Part shown: piece by piece, positions 1 through 11,333 of the stretch
Layout of the letters: each line of letters starts with the position of its first letter
How positions within the stretch are numbered: the first letter of the stretch is position 1
DNA from: Acanthosoma haemorrhoidale
Taxonomy: Eukaryota > Arthropoda > Insecta > Hemiptera > Acanthosomatidae
Assembly: GCA_930367205.1 (NCBI GenBank)
Contig: OV884013.1
Location: forward strand, 92,629,333 to 92,693,332
Reading direction: 5' to 3'
Length of the DNA stretch: 64,000 bases
The notes under the pieces: model-generated
What the model was told of the DNA's origin: nothing
What the model saw: the letters and a program-made list of their open reading frames with translations, nothing else
The model's database searches: none
Made by a program: the position numbers and the translations under genes

Positions 1-1686
1 GTACAAATTGGCTTCTCACCCCCTCGAATGTTTAATAATATATTTGAGAAATTTATGAAGTTACAGAGTACAAAATTGATGAATAGGCAGCGGTGGAAAA
101 GAATAACCTGCAAATGAAGCAAATGCCAGCCAGCTTTTGAATTTTCCAGTCACTCAGCGACACTATTCCATTATTCAATGCTACCAGTCCGTTTATTCCC
201 TTTTTGAATAATACATCTGCACTTGACCAAAACAAACCATACAGAGCGGTCTAAAAATGTACGCTCGCGTGTAACAAAGAATCCTGTGCTAATCACCGAA
301 GTGGCCCAACCCACTCCTGTAAATTGAGGAAGAAACTGTTACACCGGGGTACGAAACCGGTGATGAAATTATTTTCCAAATATAGTTGACATTTTACCGA
401 CTCGTGGTTATTGCCGAGACCGAAAGGATAGGTTGTACGTTCAAGTAGGACACCGATCGTAAATATTTGTTTTGGAGAGAGAATTTCTTAATTTGATTTC
501 ATGGTTCATGGGCTCCTTACATATATTGCCGCTCACCAGAGCTCCTCTAAATAAAACTAAAATACAATTAAATAAACTAAACTAAAGCATCCGCTTATTT
601 ATATGTTAAAAAAAAAACAGCAACTAAAAGACTAATTTCTAGGTGTCATTAAATAATATCTCTTAATATTATATAACTTGGTTGTTTAATGCAATCACAT
701 TATCTTTTTTCAAAAATTGTTCATAGGGAAACGTTAACTGTTAAACGGTATTTTGTCACTCAAGAATATTTTTGAGAGATGAGGGCTTGATGAACAACCA
801 ATAATGCAAATATGCCGAAAAATAAAATTTTGTTGTCCAACCATGGAAATCGTGTATTTAATGCCGCTCAAACCGATTTAAACAGTTTTTTTTTTTTTTT
901 TTATCAATATTTTAGTAATTTCAAATGTGATTGTTATTTACTGAAAATATGACTTTTTTTACCGACCACTCTTTATAATGTAGATCTCCATCAGAGCCTT
1001 ACCTGAGATACTCTGGGAATGAAAACAACACGCGAATACCCTTCACATACCCCATTGGCCGTATGCCGTCTTACGTGAATATCCCGGAACCTCGGGTTAT
1101 TGATTATATATAGTATGAAGTTGTTTGTTTATACTTATTATTTTCCTTTTCATAAACCAATTATGTGCCCTCATCGTTTGAGACTCGCCAAGCAGTCGTG
1201 AGGCTCAGCTTCATTAAATCGACCGTTCGTCTACTCAAGCTTTAATGACCACCTTTCAACCTATAGTTAGTGCCAGCTTAGCCTAAATTAATTAAGTTGA
1301 AATTTCGTTAACTTCGATCTGAGGTTCCAAGAAGCCTGGCACCAAAACTAAAAACAATGTGCAAAGAAACAAAATATTTAAAACAAATAAAATGAAATAA
1401 TATATTATAAAATGAATGTATATAAATGATATACAAACATTTTTCAAGAAATATTAACATGAAATGTAATAAATGCAAACATAAACAACAAGAACTTGCT
1501 TGAAAAATATAAATAAAATACACAAATCCACATATACACTATTTGAAAATTCACATATGAATATATGAATTCATAAATACCTAGATTTTCATATGAAAAT
1601 AAAAACCTTAATAGATATGTACTAATGCATAATAGTACCCTAAATAATATAATAAGAATGTGATAGAAGCTTTCCCTCTAACATTA

Positions 1687-1687
<1 letters not shown>
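1..1687. other. Gene-free AT-rich region
   Basis: I see no gene here. The open frames are short, hydrophobic or AT-driven and show no recognisable motif or splice-supported extension. Poly-T runs occur near 887-902, and 1370-1640 is very AT-rich. Confidence 0.5.

Positions 1688-1748
<61 letters not shown>
1688..1748. repeat. (TA)n microsatellite, about 30 units
   Basis: An uninterrupted run of alternating TA fills this interval. It is a perfect, self-complementary dinucleotide repeat. Its length is likely polymorphic. Confidence 0.97.
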
Positions 1749-1750
<2 letters not shown>

Positions 1751-4700
1751 AAACCTACCTCTTTTTTTACCATCTCTCTTTTTACTTTACTTGATCAATT
1801 TAACTTAACTTACTTGGCAGGTGTTTCATGAGATCTTTAATTCAAATTGTTTTATGTCTTTGACGTAGGAATTTATCCCGATTGAATCGCCCGATCTCAA
1901 GGCTAATGTTGTGGTTATTAATAAATTGAGAAACTAGGAATTGTGAAATATATTCAAATAAAATGGTTATGACAATAATTATAATTAACATAGAGTATTG
2001 ACAAAATGTATAAAAAAAATATTCAAATCCTTTTAAATTATCACAGCTACTACTAATTACAAAACATAAATTTGAGCTCATTTCTTTTTGAATGGATCCA
2101 TAATAATAAACAATATTCATAACACCCACCTACAACTTATCCGCCCATCTGTCTCAACACACCATGGCATTCAATAAACATTGAACTGCTTTTCTTTTCT
2201 TCTCTCAGTTCAATCGATGATCTTCTAGTAATTCAACCAACGTTACTTTCTATAGTACTGTTGGTTCTTCAATAGTATGGCAACCGCCAATTCGGGAGCT
2301 TGCCGGCTGCGTTCTTCTCGACGGATTGGCTAAGACTGCTTTCCAGCTCATCCCCACTCCTAGGAGTATTAGGGAAAATGACCATTACCATATGTGAGGG
2401 TTCATGATCTTTATTCTCAAATATCATGAATGTTACAATATATATAAATATATATATATATATTGATTATAAAATATTCAATAATTTATTAATATATCAA
2501 ATAATGATAAGGATAGTCGTTATGTATTACGGGCAAATTGTTTTTCCTTCAGATATTTTTAATTTTTTCTCGACTGAGTTGCGTAAACATTTATGTGTCA
2601 CCGGTTACATAGTCTCTCCTGCCGAGGAAATACAGTGGTTAAGGCACTCTTTTGGATCCTGATCAAACATCTGGAAATTGATCACTATAATTAATATTGC
2701 TCGGTGCCAAACGGATCTGGACTGACATCTGAAACACATTTAATAAACTACAACTTGACTAAAATTGGATTGATTTTTTTCTTTTGAACAAGGCTATTTA
2801 TTAAATAAGTTTAAATAATAATAATACCAATAATAAAATGAAATTTGACAAATCGATTAACTTAGTTTAGAATCGACTTGTAAAAAACTCATCTCGAAGG
2901 TTAAATAACCAGTTTAATTTCTACCAGCAAACAAAAAAAATAATGGAACAAGACATCTTCTTCATACTTTGTTTATTATTTTTTTTTTTGCGATTTTGGT
3001 TTTTTGTTAATTTGATAACATACAACCCTTTTCACGACGTTTCAATCATATTGCTAAAATATAAAAGGCGATTACATATTATGTAACTGTTACGAAATTA
3101 TTCATTTCTATTTGAGGGAGAGTCAGTTGTTGTACTGTAGTATTTTCCTTTTAAAAAGGAAAATTAATGAATATAACTCCCGAAATCATTTTAATACACT
3201 ATTTTAAATTACACTTCAACATACCTGAAAATTGTAGATTAAAAAATAAATGTAAGTAAACATGGCAACGCGAGCTGAAGAAATAAATATAAATAAACTT
3301 TATTTTCATTACCAATCTGGCATCCAGCAGGGAAATAAATTTTTGTGTTATTGTAAAAGTTACGTGCTTAGACGTTTTAATGATCAATTAAGCGTCAATA
3401 CCTCAAACCCTTACAGATAAATATATTAGTTTATGTAGCTTGAAAAACTACAATATCTGACGAAGATTTTATTTTATGAATATGTGGGTGTGTGTGTATG
3501 TAGGAGTAAGTATATTTAGTGTGCTTATTTATATATATGTGTGCATATTTTGTTTTTGTTATCTTCAAGTAGGTTAATTGTATTATTTTCTTTTTTGTTA
3601 TGTTATGACATAGTCTCAGGATAATAAAGAAATGATACTATATGTATTACATTAGATTTGATTTGAGTTGGGAACATTGCAAACTAAGTAAGTTTTGTTT
3701 TCAAATTGTTTCATACAACGCTTATCGGCATTAGTAGATTGAAACTTGCTGGTTCATATTTTCGTTTCCTTCTCAGTCCATCTCTTTTGTTGCAGTATTT
3801 GGCAATGAGAGTTGGTGTGTATATACATACATCTTTAATAAAATGGTTATAAGCAATACATAGTATTCTAAGCCATAAGGATCATTATCAAAAACCAGTT
3901 AATTAGTCACCACAGAGCTAACTATAAAAAAGCATTGGTTGGTTTTTGGGAGACCACAAAGATATCTCCCACCTTAGGTGTCATTCTGGGTTGGGAGTAT
4001 AGGGTATTAGCCTACGGATTAGGATGGCCAGGGAGGTAGGAATGGAAGGCGTGGGAAGTATCTGGATCTTGAATGAATGGGAAGTTGTGATCATCGTGAA
4101 GGGTACGGTTGTTGTTAGAGAAGGGATCATTGGCTATTTTGTGGGGGATTCTGAATTGGCACTCCCCCAGACACAATAATGAGAGTTCAACGTTTTTTAT
4201 ATATTTTTAATTTCTTTCCCACGTTCGGTTTAGTGACGTGTTATAATTGAAATATTATGCGAAAAATGGACCTTCCCTTTTTTTCCCCCTAAATATATTT
4301 CTTCGGCACATTATCTGTGAATTATCTACTGTTTATTGCCGTGAATTGACGCTATTAGATACTTGGTGTGTGTGTAATGTACTACACAATACATACGGAT
4401 GAAGGAATGCTGAGGCTCAAACTGGGCCTGATCTGACGTCATTGGCCCTGCCACTCCTTGGTAACAAGGCTCATTCAAGCTTGTCACTTTCGATGTTCAT
4501 CTTGGAGAAATATCCAAACTGATGGATGTAGATTAAAGATGAGCGATGAAAGAAATTGAGCCCTGACTAACTTTTGATAAAGGAGTCGTCCCTCTAACTG
4601 ATCATTTATCCAGAGTGAAGGCGCAGTAAAAATAAATTGTAAGCAAACATTGTTAGTTTCCGTTGCAATTATGTCAATGTCGTGAAAAACACCAGTAGTA

Positions 4701-5847
4701 CGAGTTTATTTATTTTCACTGCGCTAATTGTGAACGATGTCAAGATTAAATACAAAAATTCTCATTTTTCATTCATTCTAGGCAAAACTAGTTATCACAT
4801 ATTGAATAGAAAACTGATCACAAGCAAATTCCAATAATCTGTTAGTGTTGTTTCTCCATTTGTATCTGATTATGGAGATATTGTTTGGTGCAAACAGTAC
4901 ATATGGGCGGGGATCTAAAATATCAGCGTTATATAAGATTGGCCGAAAGGTTATCTTAGATGGTAAAGATTAACTTCCGATAAAATTATTGGTAATTCGT
5001 TGATTATCACTGAAAGTAAGAAAGTAACTCCATGCTACAAGTTTCAATGTTTCATTCGTGTCATCCTATACATAAAAATTTAATTATGTATAGTTGATTT
5101 GAGGCAGTAAATAGTACATTAGAAACTCAAGGAACGCTCGAGGACTGTTGATATAATTATGTGAGTAATTGTACAGATGTACCATTAAAAATATAATAAT
5201 AAAGTACCCGGGACACCAGGGCTGTGTCACTGAGTGGAGTGTCATAAGTCAAAGAGCTGAGTTAACAAAAGTTAACTTTTTGCAGTATGTTGTATTTTCT
5301 TAAAATCTTAAAAGGAGCTTACATGTTCTTCTAAACATTTAATGTTTTAGTTCCATCTGCGCTGAATATACTTGCGACCTAATTATTTAACTATACTTCA
5401 CCGATCGTTTTTATCCCAAAAACTTACATTTAGATCGATTTAAATTGATCTACAGTCAGGTACGAGTATAATGTAATAGTTATACTCGTATATTAGTGGT
5501 CTGTGTGTGCACAGGTCGCTTGTTCATATCGGCCCTGAGGGCCAAAATTATATTGGAATACGTCAAGTATAAATAGTGAACTGTAATTTTAGCGATATGC
5601 GATGGATATGTAATGTTAATGCCTGGTGATTAAGACGAGGAAGTGGTTGTAGGTGGTGCAATATGAAATAAAAGTAAAACACTAATAACTACACTGATTG
5701 TGGAAGATAGGAAGAAGTTGACTCAAGATAGCATTCATATGCTAAACATCGTATTTGTAACCTTATTTTGATGCCTATAATTTTTCCTTCAGTCAAAGTA
5801 ATAATCATTTACGATTATCTACTTTATGATCTCTCTTTGATCCTGTC
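1749..5847. other. Gene-free region
   Basis: No convincing exon was found. A minus-strand frame of 95 codons at 1842-2129 contains one strongly hydrophobic stretch, but it has no family motif and lies in AT-rich DNA. A modestly GC-richer patch at 3950-4190 looks like old repeat sequence that I cannot classify. A TG-rich tract lies near 3485-3540. Confidence 0.45.
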
Positions 5848-6691
5848 GGGTCGTCACGAGGGGGGTGCCTAGTTACCCTAGCCCTAGTGACGAAGTGAGG
5901 GTTGATTAAGCTATGACCTGGACAATTGCTTCATGACGAGTCTTACTATATGACTCCATATTTGATAGGTATGTGCCCCGACAATGCAATATGTTCAGGA
6001 GAAGAGGTATAGGGTAGGTAGTTTATGTGGTCTTGGAATGACCACGAACTCACACTCGGTATCAGAGAGTAGGCGAAAACCGTCCGCATCCCAAAGGCGA
6101 GTGTGAACCGGAGAAAGGCATACTGAATTGCCGTGGGATACACTACTAGGTAAAGTTTGTAAGGGCCCCGGCAAGTTGTCCGTGAGGGAGAGGTCTCTCC
6201 CAAGGAGCTGCTAGATTTCGCGAGACAAAGGCAGAGAATCCCACCAGGAGAGTGTGGGGTCCAGAGGTTTTCATAAATGAGAAGGCCAAGTCTTGAAACA
6301 TCAGTGCAGCTGCATGTTCACCAGTTAGAGAGCCGTTGTTAGAATGATTTACAGATCAAAACCTGGCTCTACTTATACTCAGCGGTGGCTCGTTAGTAGC
6401 CAATGATGTAAGGCGTTATTGTGGCCAATGATATCGCAGTTGGGGTGGCGCTTTGTTCTCGGCAGTGACCCAGGCCTTGGTCTGGGTTGGTTGCTACCTG
6501 CTTTTACCCTTCCAGCCTCTAACTAGTTTTTTTGCAGCTGCGTCTTTTATTATTTACATTTACAATGACTTATGGTTTGGTAATGTTGTTTACATTTGTT
6601 TAAATTAATTTTACAACATATTATAACCAATTTACAATATATATACAATAGTGCATAGGGTGATTTATCTTATGTAGTTAGCGGTCGCTAC
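5848..6691. repeat. Dispersed repeat, copy A
   Basis: This copy matches copy B (7981-8682) at both ends. The shared left part carries the phrase CCCTAGCCCT and continues to the segment near GTGCCCCGACAATGCA. The shared right end is GTAGTTAGCGGTCGCTAC. Both copies have the same orientation. Copy A has a ~245-bp segment (about 6008-6258) that B lacks. That segment recurs alone as copy C at 57487-57738. Two similar copies flanking 1.3 kb resemble long terminal repeats, but no retroviral-type genes lie between them, so the class stays open. Confidence 0.7.
5995..6200 (-). pseudogene. Repeat-borne open frame with conserved peptide (copy A)
   Basis: On the minus strand this segment of repeat A reads in one frame through the phrases DGFRLLSDTECE and VIPRPHKLP. 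The same frame in repeat C (57444-57659) reads DGFRLPSDTECE and VIPRPRKLP. Similarity continues upstream (LPSSVSH against VPSSISH, then VHTRL against VHTHL). Nucleotide differences between A and C preserve amino acids well, which suggests descent from a translated element. I do not recognise the family. A retrotransposon protein is the simplest guess. A longer open frame in another register (5946-6203) overlaps it but is not conserved in C. Confidence 0.45.
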
Positions 6692-7980
6692 GTATGCCAT
6701 GAAAGAATGACGAAGGAGCGTATTGTAATCCAACTCCGGACAGTTTCTATATTTAAGTATATTTTTGTTTAATGTCAGGAATTTTTTGTATCTTTTTGAC
6801 CAACATTAATTTCTTTGTATCTTTTTGACCAACATTAATTGTTTTTGTAAAATACAAGGGAGAGGGCACAACAAGGATGGCTGTTAACAGGCTTGACTCA
6901 TCTGAAGTAGTCTCTTCTAAATCATATGAGGAAATAAGGCGTATTCAGTGTTTCTCTTATTTGTATTATGGGAGGGCAGCACAATTCAGAGGGTGTGAGT
7001 CAGGTGATACTAATATCTTTCAAAATGTACCGACCAATTGTGTTGACGGAAAAACAGAAATTAAGAGGCAAAATACGTTTTTTTTCGATATCCCACATTC
7101 GGGAGGGGGGGTCTCCCTGACAGCTACTGTATAGGTACAAGAGGTATGGACTCAATCAGATCCCTTATGACAAGGAGAATGGGAGCTAACGAGGGAACAT
7201 TCGGGACAAATTGACGCAATTAAGGATGAATAGCCTTTTCATTCATGACTGAGCTATTTATATCCTGTGTGGAACCGTTACGTGGAGAGGGCACTGACGA
7301 CGGTTCGTCCGACATACTTAGTGTGTTGGCTTGTACTTGGGCAGGTGTGAGGATAGAGGCTGATGGGAGAGGATGTACTCTGAAACTAGGGCACTAAGTG
7401 CTATCGTCTTACGCTTATCGTATCAAAGAGGAAAAACATCTCGTCAAGTGTGATAATGCACGATTAAAGGTGTGCAATTAATAATACAGCCGACTTAACT
7501 CAGTTTGTAACCCGAAGATGAGTCCCATCACCTAGTCCTGTTTTCATTCTATAGTGACTTTGTATGTACTGAAATTTTGTTAGCTTGCACGACCTTCTCA
7601 AAATTCAGCCCTGACTTAATAGAAGGAGTTCATTTAAGCATTATGTACTTTTGCATTTATTGTTCAATAAATAAAGGAACATGTGTTCAGGGGGAAAAAG
7701 TCCACTTAAACCCACTATACATATCACATATTATTAATAAGGAGTTAAAAGGTCCTCAGTTTGACATCCTTATGCTAGGAGAAAATATTTATTTTTTAGT
7801 CAATAGGAATTTATTATTAAATGAACCTTAAGTACTGTATACTTAATATAAGTAACAAACGTGTATTTGTTTACTAATAAATAAAAAAATCACAAATTAG
7901 ATACTGTTAATCTGCACATTGAGATCTTTAAGTTGATGCAATACTCAGAATTATACTGAGTAATTAATTAGTTGCCACTA
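6692..7980. other. Spacer between repeat copies A and B
   Basis: Short open frames at 6877-7134 and 7577-7831 (+) have no recognised domain, and no reverse transcriptase, integrase or protease motif is visible. The stretch 7280-7400 is GC-richer than its surroundings and may be a decayed internal part of a mobile element. Confidence 0.4.
6788..6840. repeat. 29-bp tandem duplication
   Basis: The block GTATCTTTTTGACCAACATT and its following bases occur twice in tandem, at 6788 and 6817, with no difference over about 24 bases. Confidence 0.85.
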
Positions 7981-8682
7981 GGGTTGCAACTAGGGATTGC
8001 CTAATCACCCTAGCCCTGGTGACAAGTGCGGATTGTTCAAGTTTATAACATGGACCATTGATCCATGACGGCGTTACTATCTGACTCCATTTATGATAGG
8101 TATGTGCCCCGACAATGCACTATGTTCATGAAAAGAGGTGCAGAGGTTTCATAAAGAATAAGTCAAGTTTTCAGAGTTCGAGCGGAAGCCAAGCAGCGTC
8201 ACGGATACAAGTCGTCAGAGGGTCTGCAAGGAGACTAAAAGACGGGTGAGAGACTCAGAGGCGGATGCGGAGAGACTGACGAGGAGTCTAAGAGACTGAC
8301 TTCCAGGGCCTGGGGCCCTGGCGTAAAGCGTCACCGAGTAAAGGTGGATGAGGAGACTAGACTGATTTTCAGGGCCAGAAGCTCTGGGTTAAATATCGTT
8401 TCCCGTTCCTGCCGGAAGGCGGCGAAGGTCTAAATGGGTCTGTTTATGGCTGCCAGGTGGCTGACCCTTTCAGCTTTATGGCTGCCAGGTGGCTAACCCT
8501 TTTAGGTTTATGGCTGACGGCTGGCGACCCTGTTACGTTTATGACTGCCGGCTCCTGCGCATTTATTGCTAAAAACTTTACAATGATTTACATACATTTA
8601 GTTCCTGTTATTTTGCTTTTGCTTACAATATATGTGCACCAGAGTATAGGGTGATTTAACTCATGTAGTTAGCGGTCGCTAC
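7981..8682. repeat. Dispersed repeat, copy B
   Basis: This is a second copy of the repeat at 5848-6691, in the same orientation, matching at the left (CACCCTAGCCCT) and at the right end (TAGTTAGCGGTCGCTAC). It lacks the A/C-specific ~245-bp insert: AAGAGGT and AGAGGT lie almost adjacent here, whereas in A they flank the insert. Its middle differs from copy A and holds a GC-rich block, including the 32-bp minisatellite. Confidence 0.7.
8443..8565 (+). repeat. 31-32 bp minisatellite, four units
   Basis: Units start with TTTATGGCTG (or TTTATGACTG) at 8443, 8475, 8507 and 8538 and contain a GGCTG(A)CCCTTT-like core. Divergence increases to the right. It sits inside repeat copy B. The + strand open frame at 8457-8654 arises from this repetition and is not a gene. 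Confidence 0.8.
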
Positions 8683-11212
8683 ATTAGTTAATGACATTTA
8701 AACATATTTTATAGAGATGGATATTTTGTTCATGTTTTCCCCACCAATGTATCTCCAACAACATTTTCCATACCAAAATGGAACTCCATGGAAAATTTCA
8801 TTTCTCTTGCCTGAATTGAACTGGTGATATACCAAGACCAGATACAAGCAGACCAACTTGTGAAAACATGTTTTCTGATTTTGAAATAAAAAAATTGTCG
8901 AAATCCTAAAAATCAAGCCGGAACTGCCTAGAATGTACTGAATGTTCAATGTGAAATACACACACTAGACCTTTACAAACATGGTTATGGGAGGAAAATC
9001 CCCGCTATCGGAGCACTGTACAAGTCAGTGCCCGACTTTACTCGCCTATCCACATACATCTTCTAGGTACTCAAGCGCTATCACCCCCGAAGTGGATACA
9101 GTTTTGACAGGGCCCAGCGAACAACGGTAGTCTAAAATTATATTAACCTACACTAGGCCGTATTTATATTTCTTGGCAGACAGTTTCGACCAGAAACAAA
9201 CGCGGAGCAACTGAAATAGACCAGAAAGCTATTCTGTTATTATTAATAGAAATTACCTATTGTATTCTATCTGAAGGATGCCATACGTTCATTTGTACTC
9301 AGCGGAGGCATTCGCCTTTATTAGAACTTCTCTCAAGGGTGAGGTTTATTACTTACGGATCCCGTTTTTTTTTCAACTTCGCGATTATCTTCAACATATA
9401 AATGCTATAGCCAGGATTAGCTGTTGAGGAGTTAAATAAGTGAGAGGCTATACTCCCAAACAGGTATGCTTCAATGGTATTTCCTCAGTATGCCTGTCTG
9501 TATGTAATGCGGCGAAAATTATCTGGCCGATCAGATATGTTAGAAATATACACATCACCTTGGATCATCCTGTTCCCTTTTTAGCTAAAATACAGCAACG
9601 GGATGAATAAAAAAAATATTAATTTTAAATTATTAAAAGTCAGTCCGAATCACTGCTCAGAAGCTAGATATTTCAGATTAAAAGTTCTGATATCCTTCCT
9701 CCGCATTATGCTTAAGGAAACCTTGAAAACGTTAAGCTAAGGCGAAATGAATATAAAAGATTATTTTTTTACAGGAGCTATTTACAATTTTTATGTTTTG
9801 TTAAAAACGTGACGAGTAGTTATGTTTTTGTTTTTTTTAAAAAACATTTAATAACATATAGGAAACTCATAAGGAGTCACTAGCCAGCTATTTAAAAAAA
9901 AAGTTCCTAATTGATGTTGTAAAATTGTGATCAGTGATAGTAAAAAAAATGAAGACGATGCCTCTAATGTATTTAATAATGTATTAGAATAATAGAGTAT
10001 AGAGGTCCATTCGCATATTAAAAACTGAATGAAAAAAACACCCTATAAATTCAATTTTAGGTCGCTAAAATGTAGTTTAGTTACTTAATCTGCGTTTTTA
10101 ATGTTGTTTAGTGTGAAATTGAAGGCAATTTGAAAAAAACCAACTTAGCTTAGTTATCGAGACCATTAATCAGAAATTCTTAATTCACTACGTTATTTAA
10201 GATAAGTAATTTTTGCAAAATAGCTTTCTAGAACGATGTCTTTAAGTAATGAACATGTCCGCTCTGTTATAAACATGACTTCCCACTCCGAAAAATGAAA
10301 CGGTAATTAAAGAACGTCGTAAAATTTGATAAAAATTTATCCTTGTTAGTCCTGGTAATCCTCTTATTATTATCATTAAGGTATCATTAAGCAAATAGCG
10401 ATTAGTAAAACATAATTATGCAATGCTATGATAACGCAAGAGCGTGAAAGATATATGTTTTTTATTTGTTTTGTTGTAATTGAATATAATCCACAAAACG
10501 AAAGTTATCTGCAAATAAAGGGTTTTAAGCAATCGTAAATTTTTGGTTCTTATCGGAAAGTATCACAACCGCAAATAGAAAAAATACTAGTTCCCAGTAT
10601 CTATCCTACCTTCAATACGTGTAAGGATCGTGACTTAGTTTATTTGAAAAAAAAAAAAAAGGAAAGAAAGGGAGAAGGTAAAGGTTAGACTAAAACTTTG
10701 ATGGAAGAAAAAATACTACGGGTTGGTGTACAAAAATATTTTTTTGACAGGAAAAGACGAGAGTCCTAAAAAATCTTCTGGATTGGAAAACGGTTTGGGA
10801 AAGGCTTTTTAATTTGTTGATTTATTTTTTTTTTTTTAAATATATGTGAAAACGTTGTATTGAAATGATTACAAGAAATACATAGTTGTGATAGGTAAAA
10901 ATAATCGAAAAACTACCGATATTTTATGAGATTTCCGTTCTGGGTACTACTGTTCTGGGGGGTTAAGTACTGGGTAGTAAATTTGAGATCACCATGTTTT
11001 CCCCCGGAAAAGTTTATGTTTCTTGATCAAGAATGGGTTCATCTATGAATTGGTGATGCTGGGGGTGAACTAAAGATGTCACTTGTGCACAAGTTTTGAG
11101 TTAAACTAATATAATATTAAACGTCTTATTGTTGTTATTTTTTTAACGTTTTATTTAGGGAATACATATGTGTTATGTGGGATATATTATTAATTTTGAA
11201 TTATGTTGGCAG
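8683..11212. other. Upstream region of the V-ATPase a gene
   Basis: No coding exon is recognisable. The region presumably contains the promoter and the 5' untranslated exon(s) of the downstream gene, but I cannot place the transcription start. Poly-A and poly-T runs occur at 10650-10662 and 10826-10839. Confidence 0.4.
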
Positions 11213-11216
11213 GACG

Positions 11217-11333
11217 ATGGGGGACTTGTTCCGGAGTGAGCACATGTCCCTGTGCCAACTTTTCATCCAGCCGGAAGCTGCGTACGCTTCCGTTTCCTTG
11301 TTAGGCGAAGCTGGCATCGTCCAATTCAGGGAC
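11217..11333 (+). CDS. Vha100: Vha100 coding exon 1 (residues 1-39)
   Basis: It encodes [16 protein letters not shown] onward to VQFRD, the conserved family N-terminus. The ATG at 11217 is chosen because the MG.LFRSE.M.LCQLF start is universal in animal subunit a. An AG at 11211-11212 lies just upstream after TTATGTTGGC, so this exon probably has a spliced 5' end only 4 nt before the ATG. The donor is GTGAGT and the intron phase is 0. Confidence 0.93.

Noticed and set aside
1842..2129. 95-codon minus-strand open frame with a hydrophobic segment
   Set aside because: No recognised motif, AT-driven composition and no exon structure. Hydrophobic Ile/Phe/Tyr runs are expected in AT-rich DNA.
8457..8654. 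65-codon + strand open frame
   Set aside because: It is produced by translation of the 32-bp minisatellite.
5848..8682. Intact LTR retrotransposon with A and B as LTRs
   Set aside because: The 1.3-kb interior shows no gag or pol motif, the copies differ strongly in the middle, and the ends lack a shared TG..CA boundary or target duplication.
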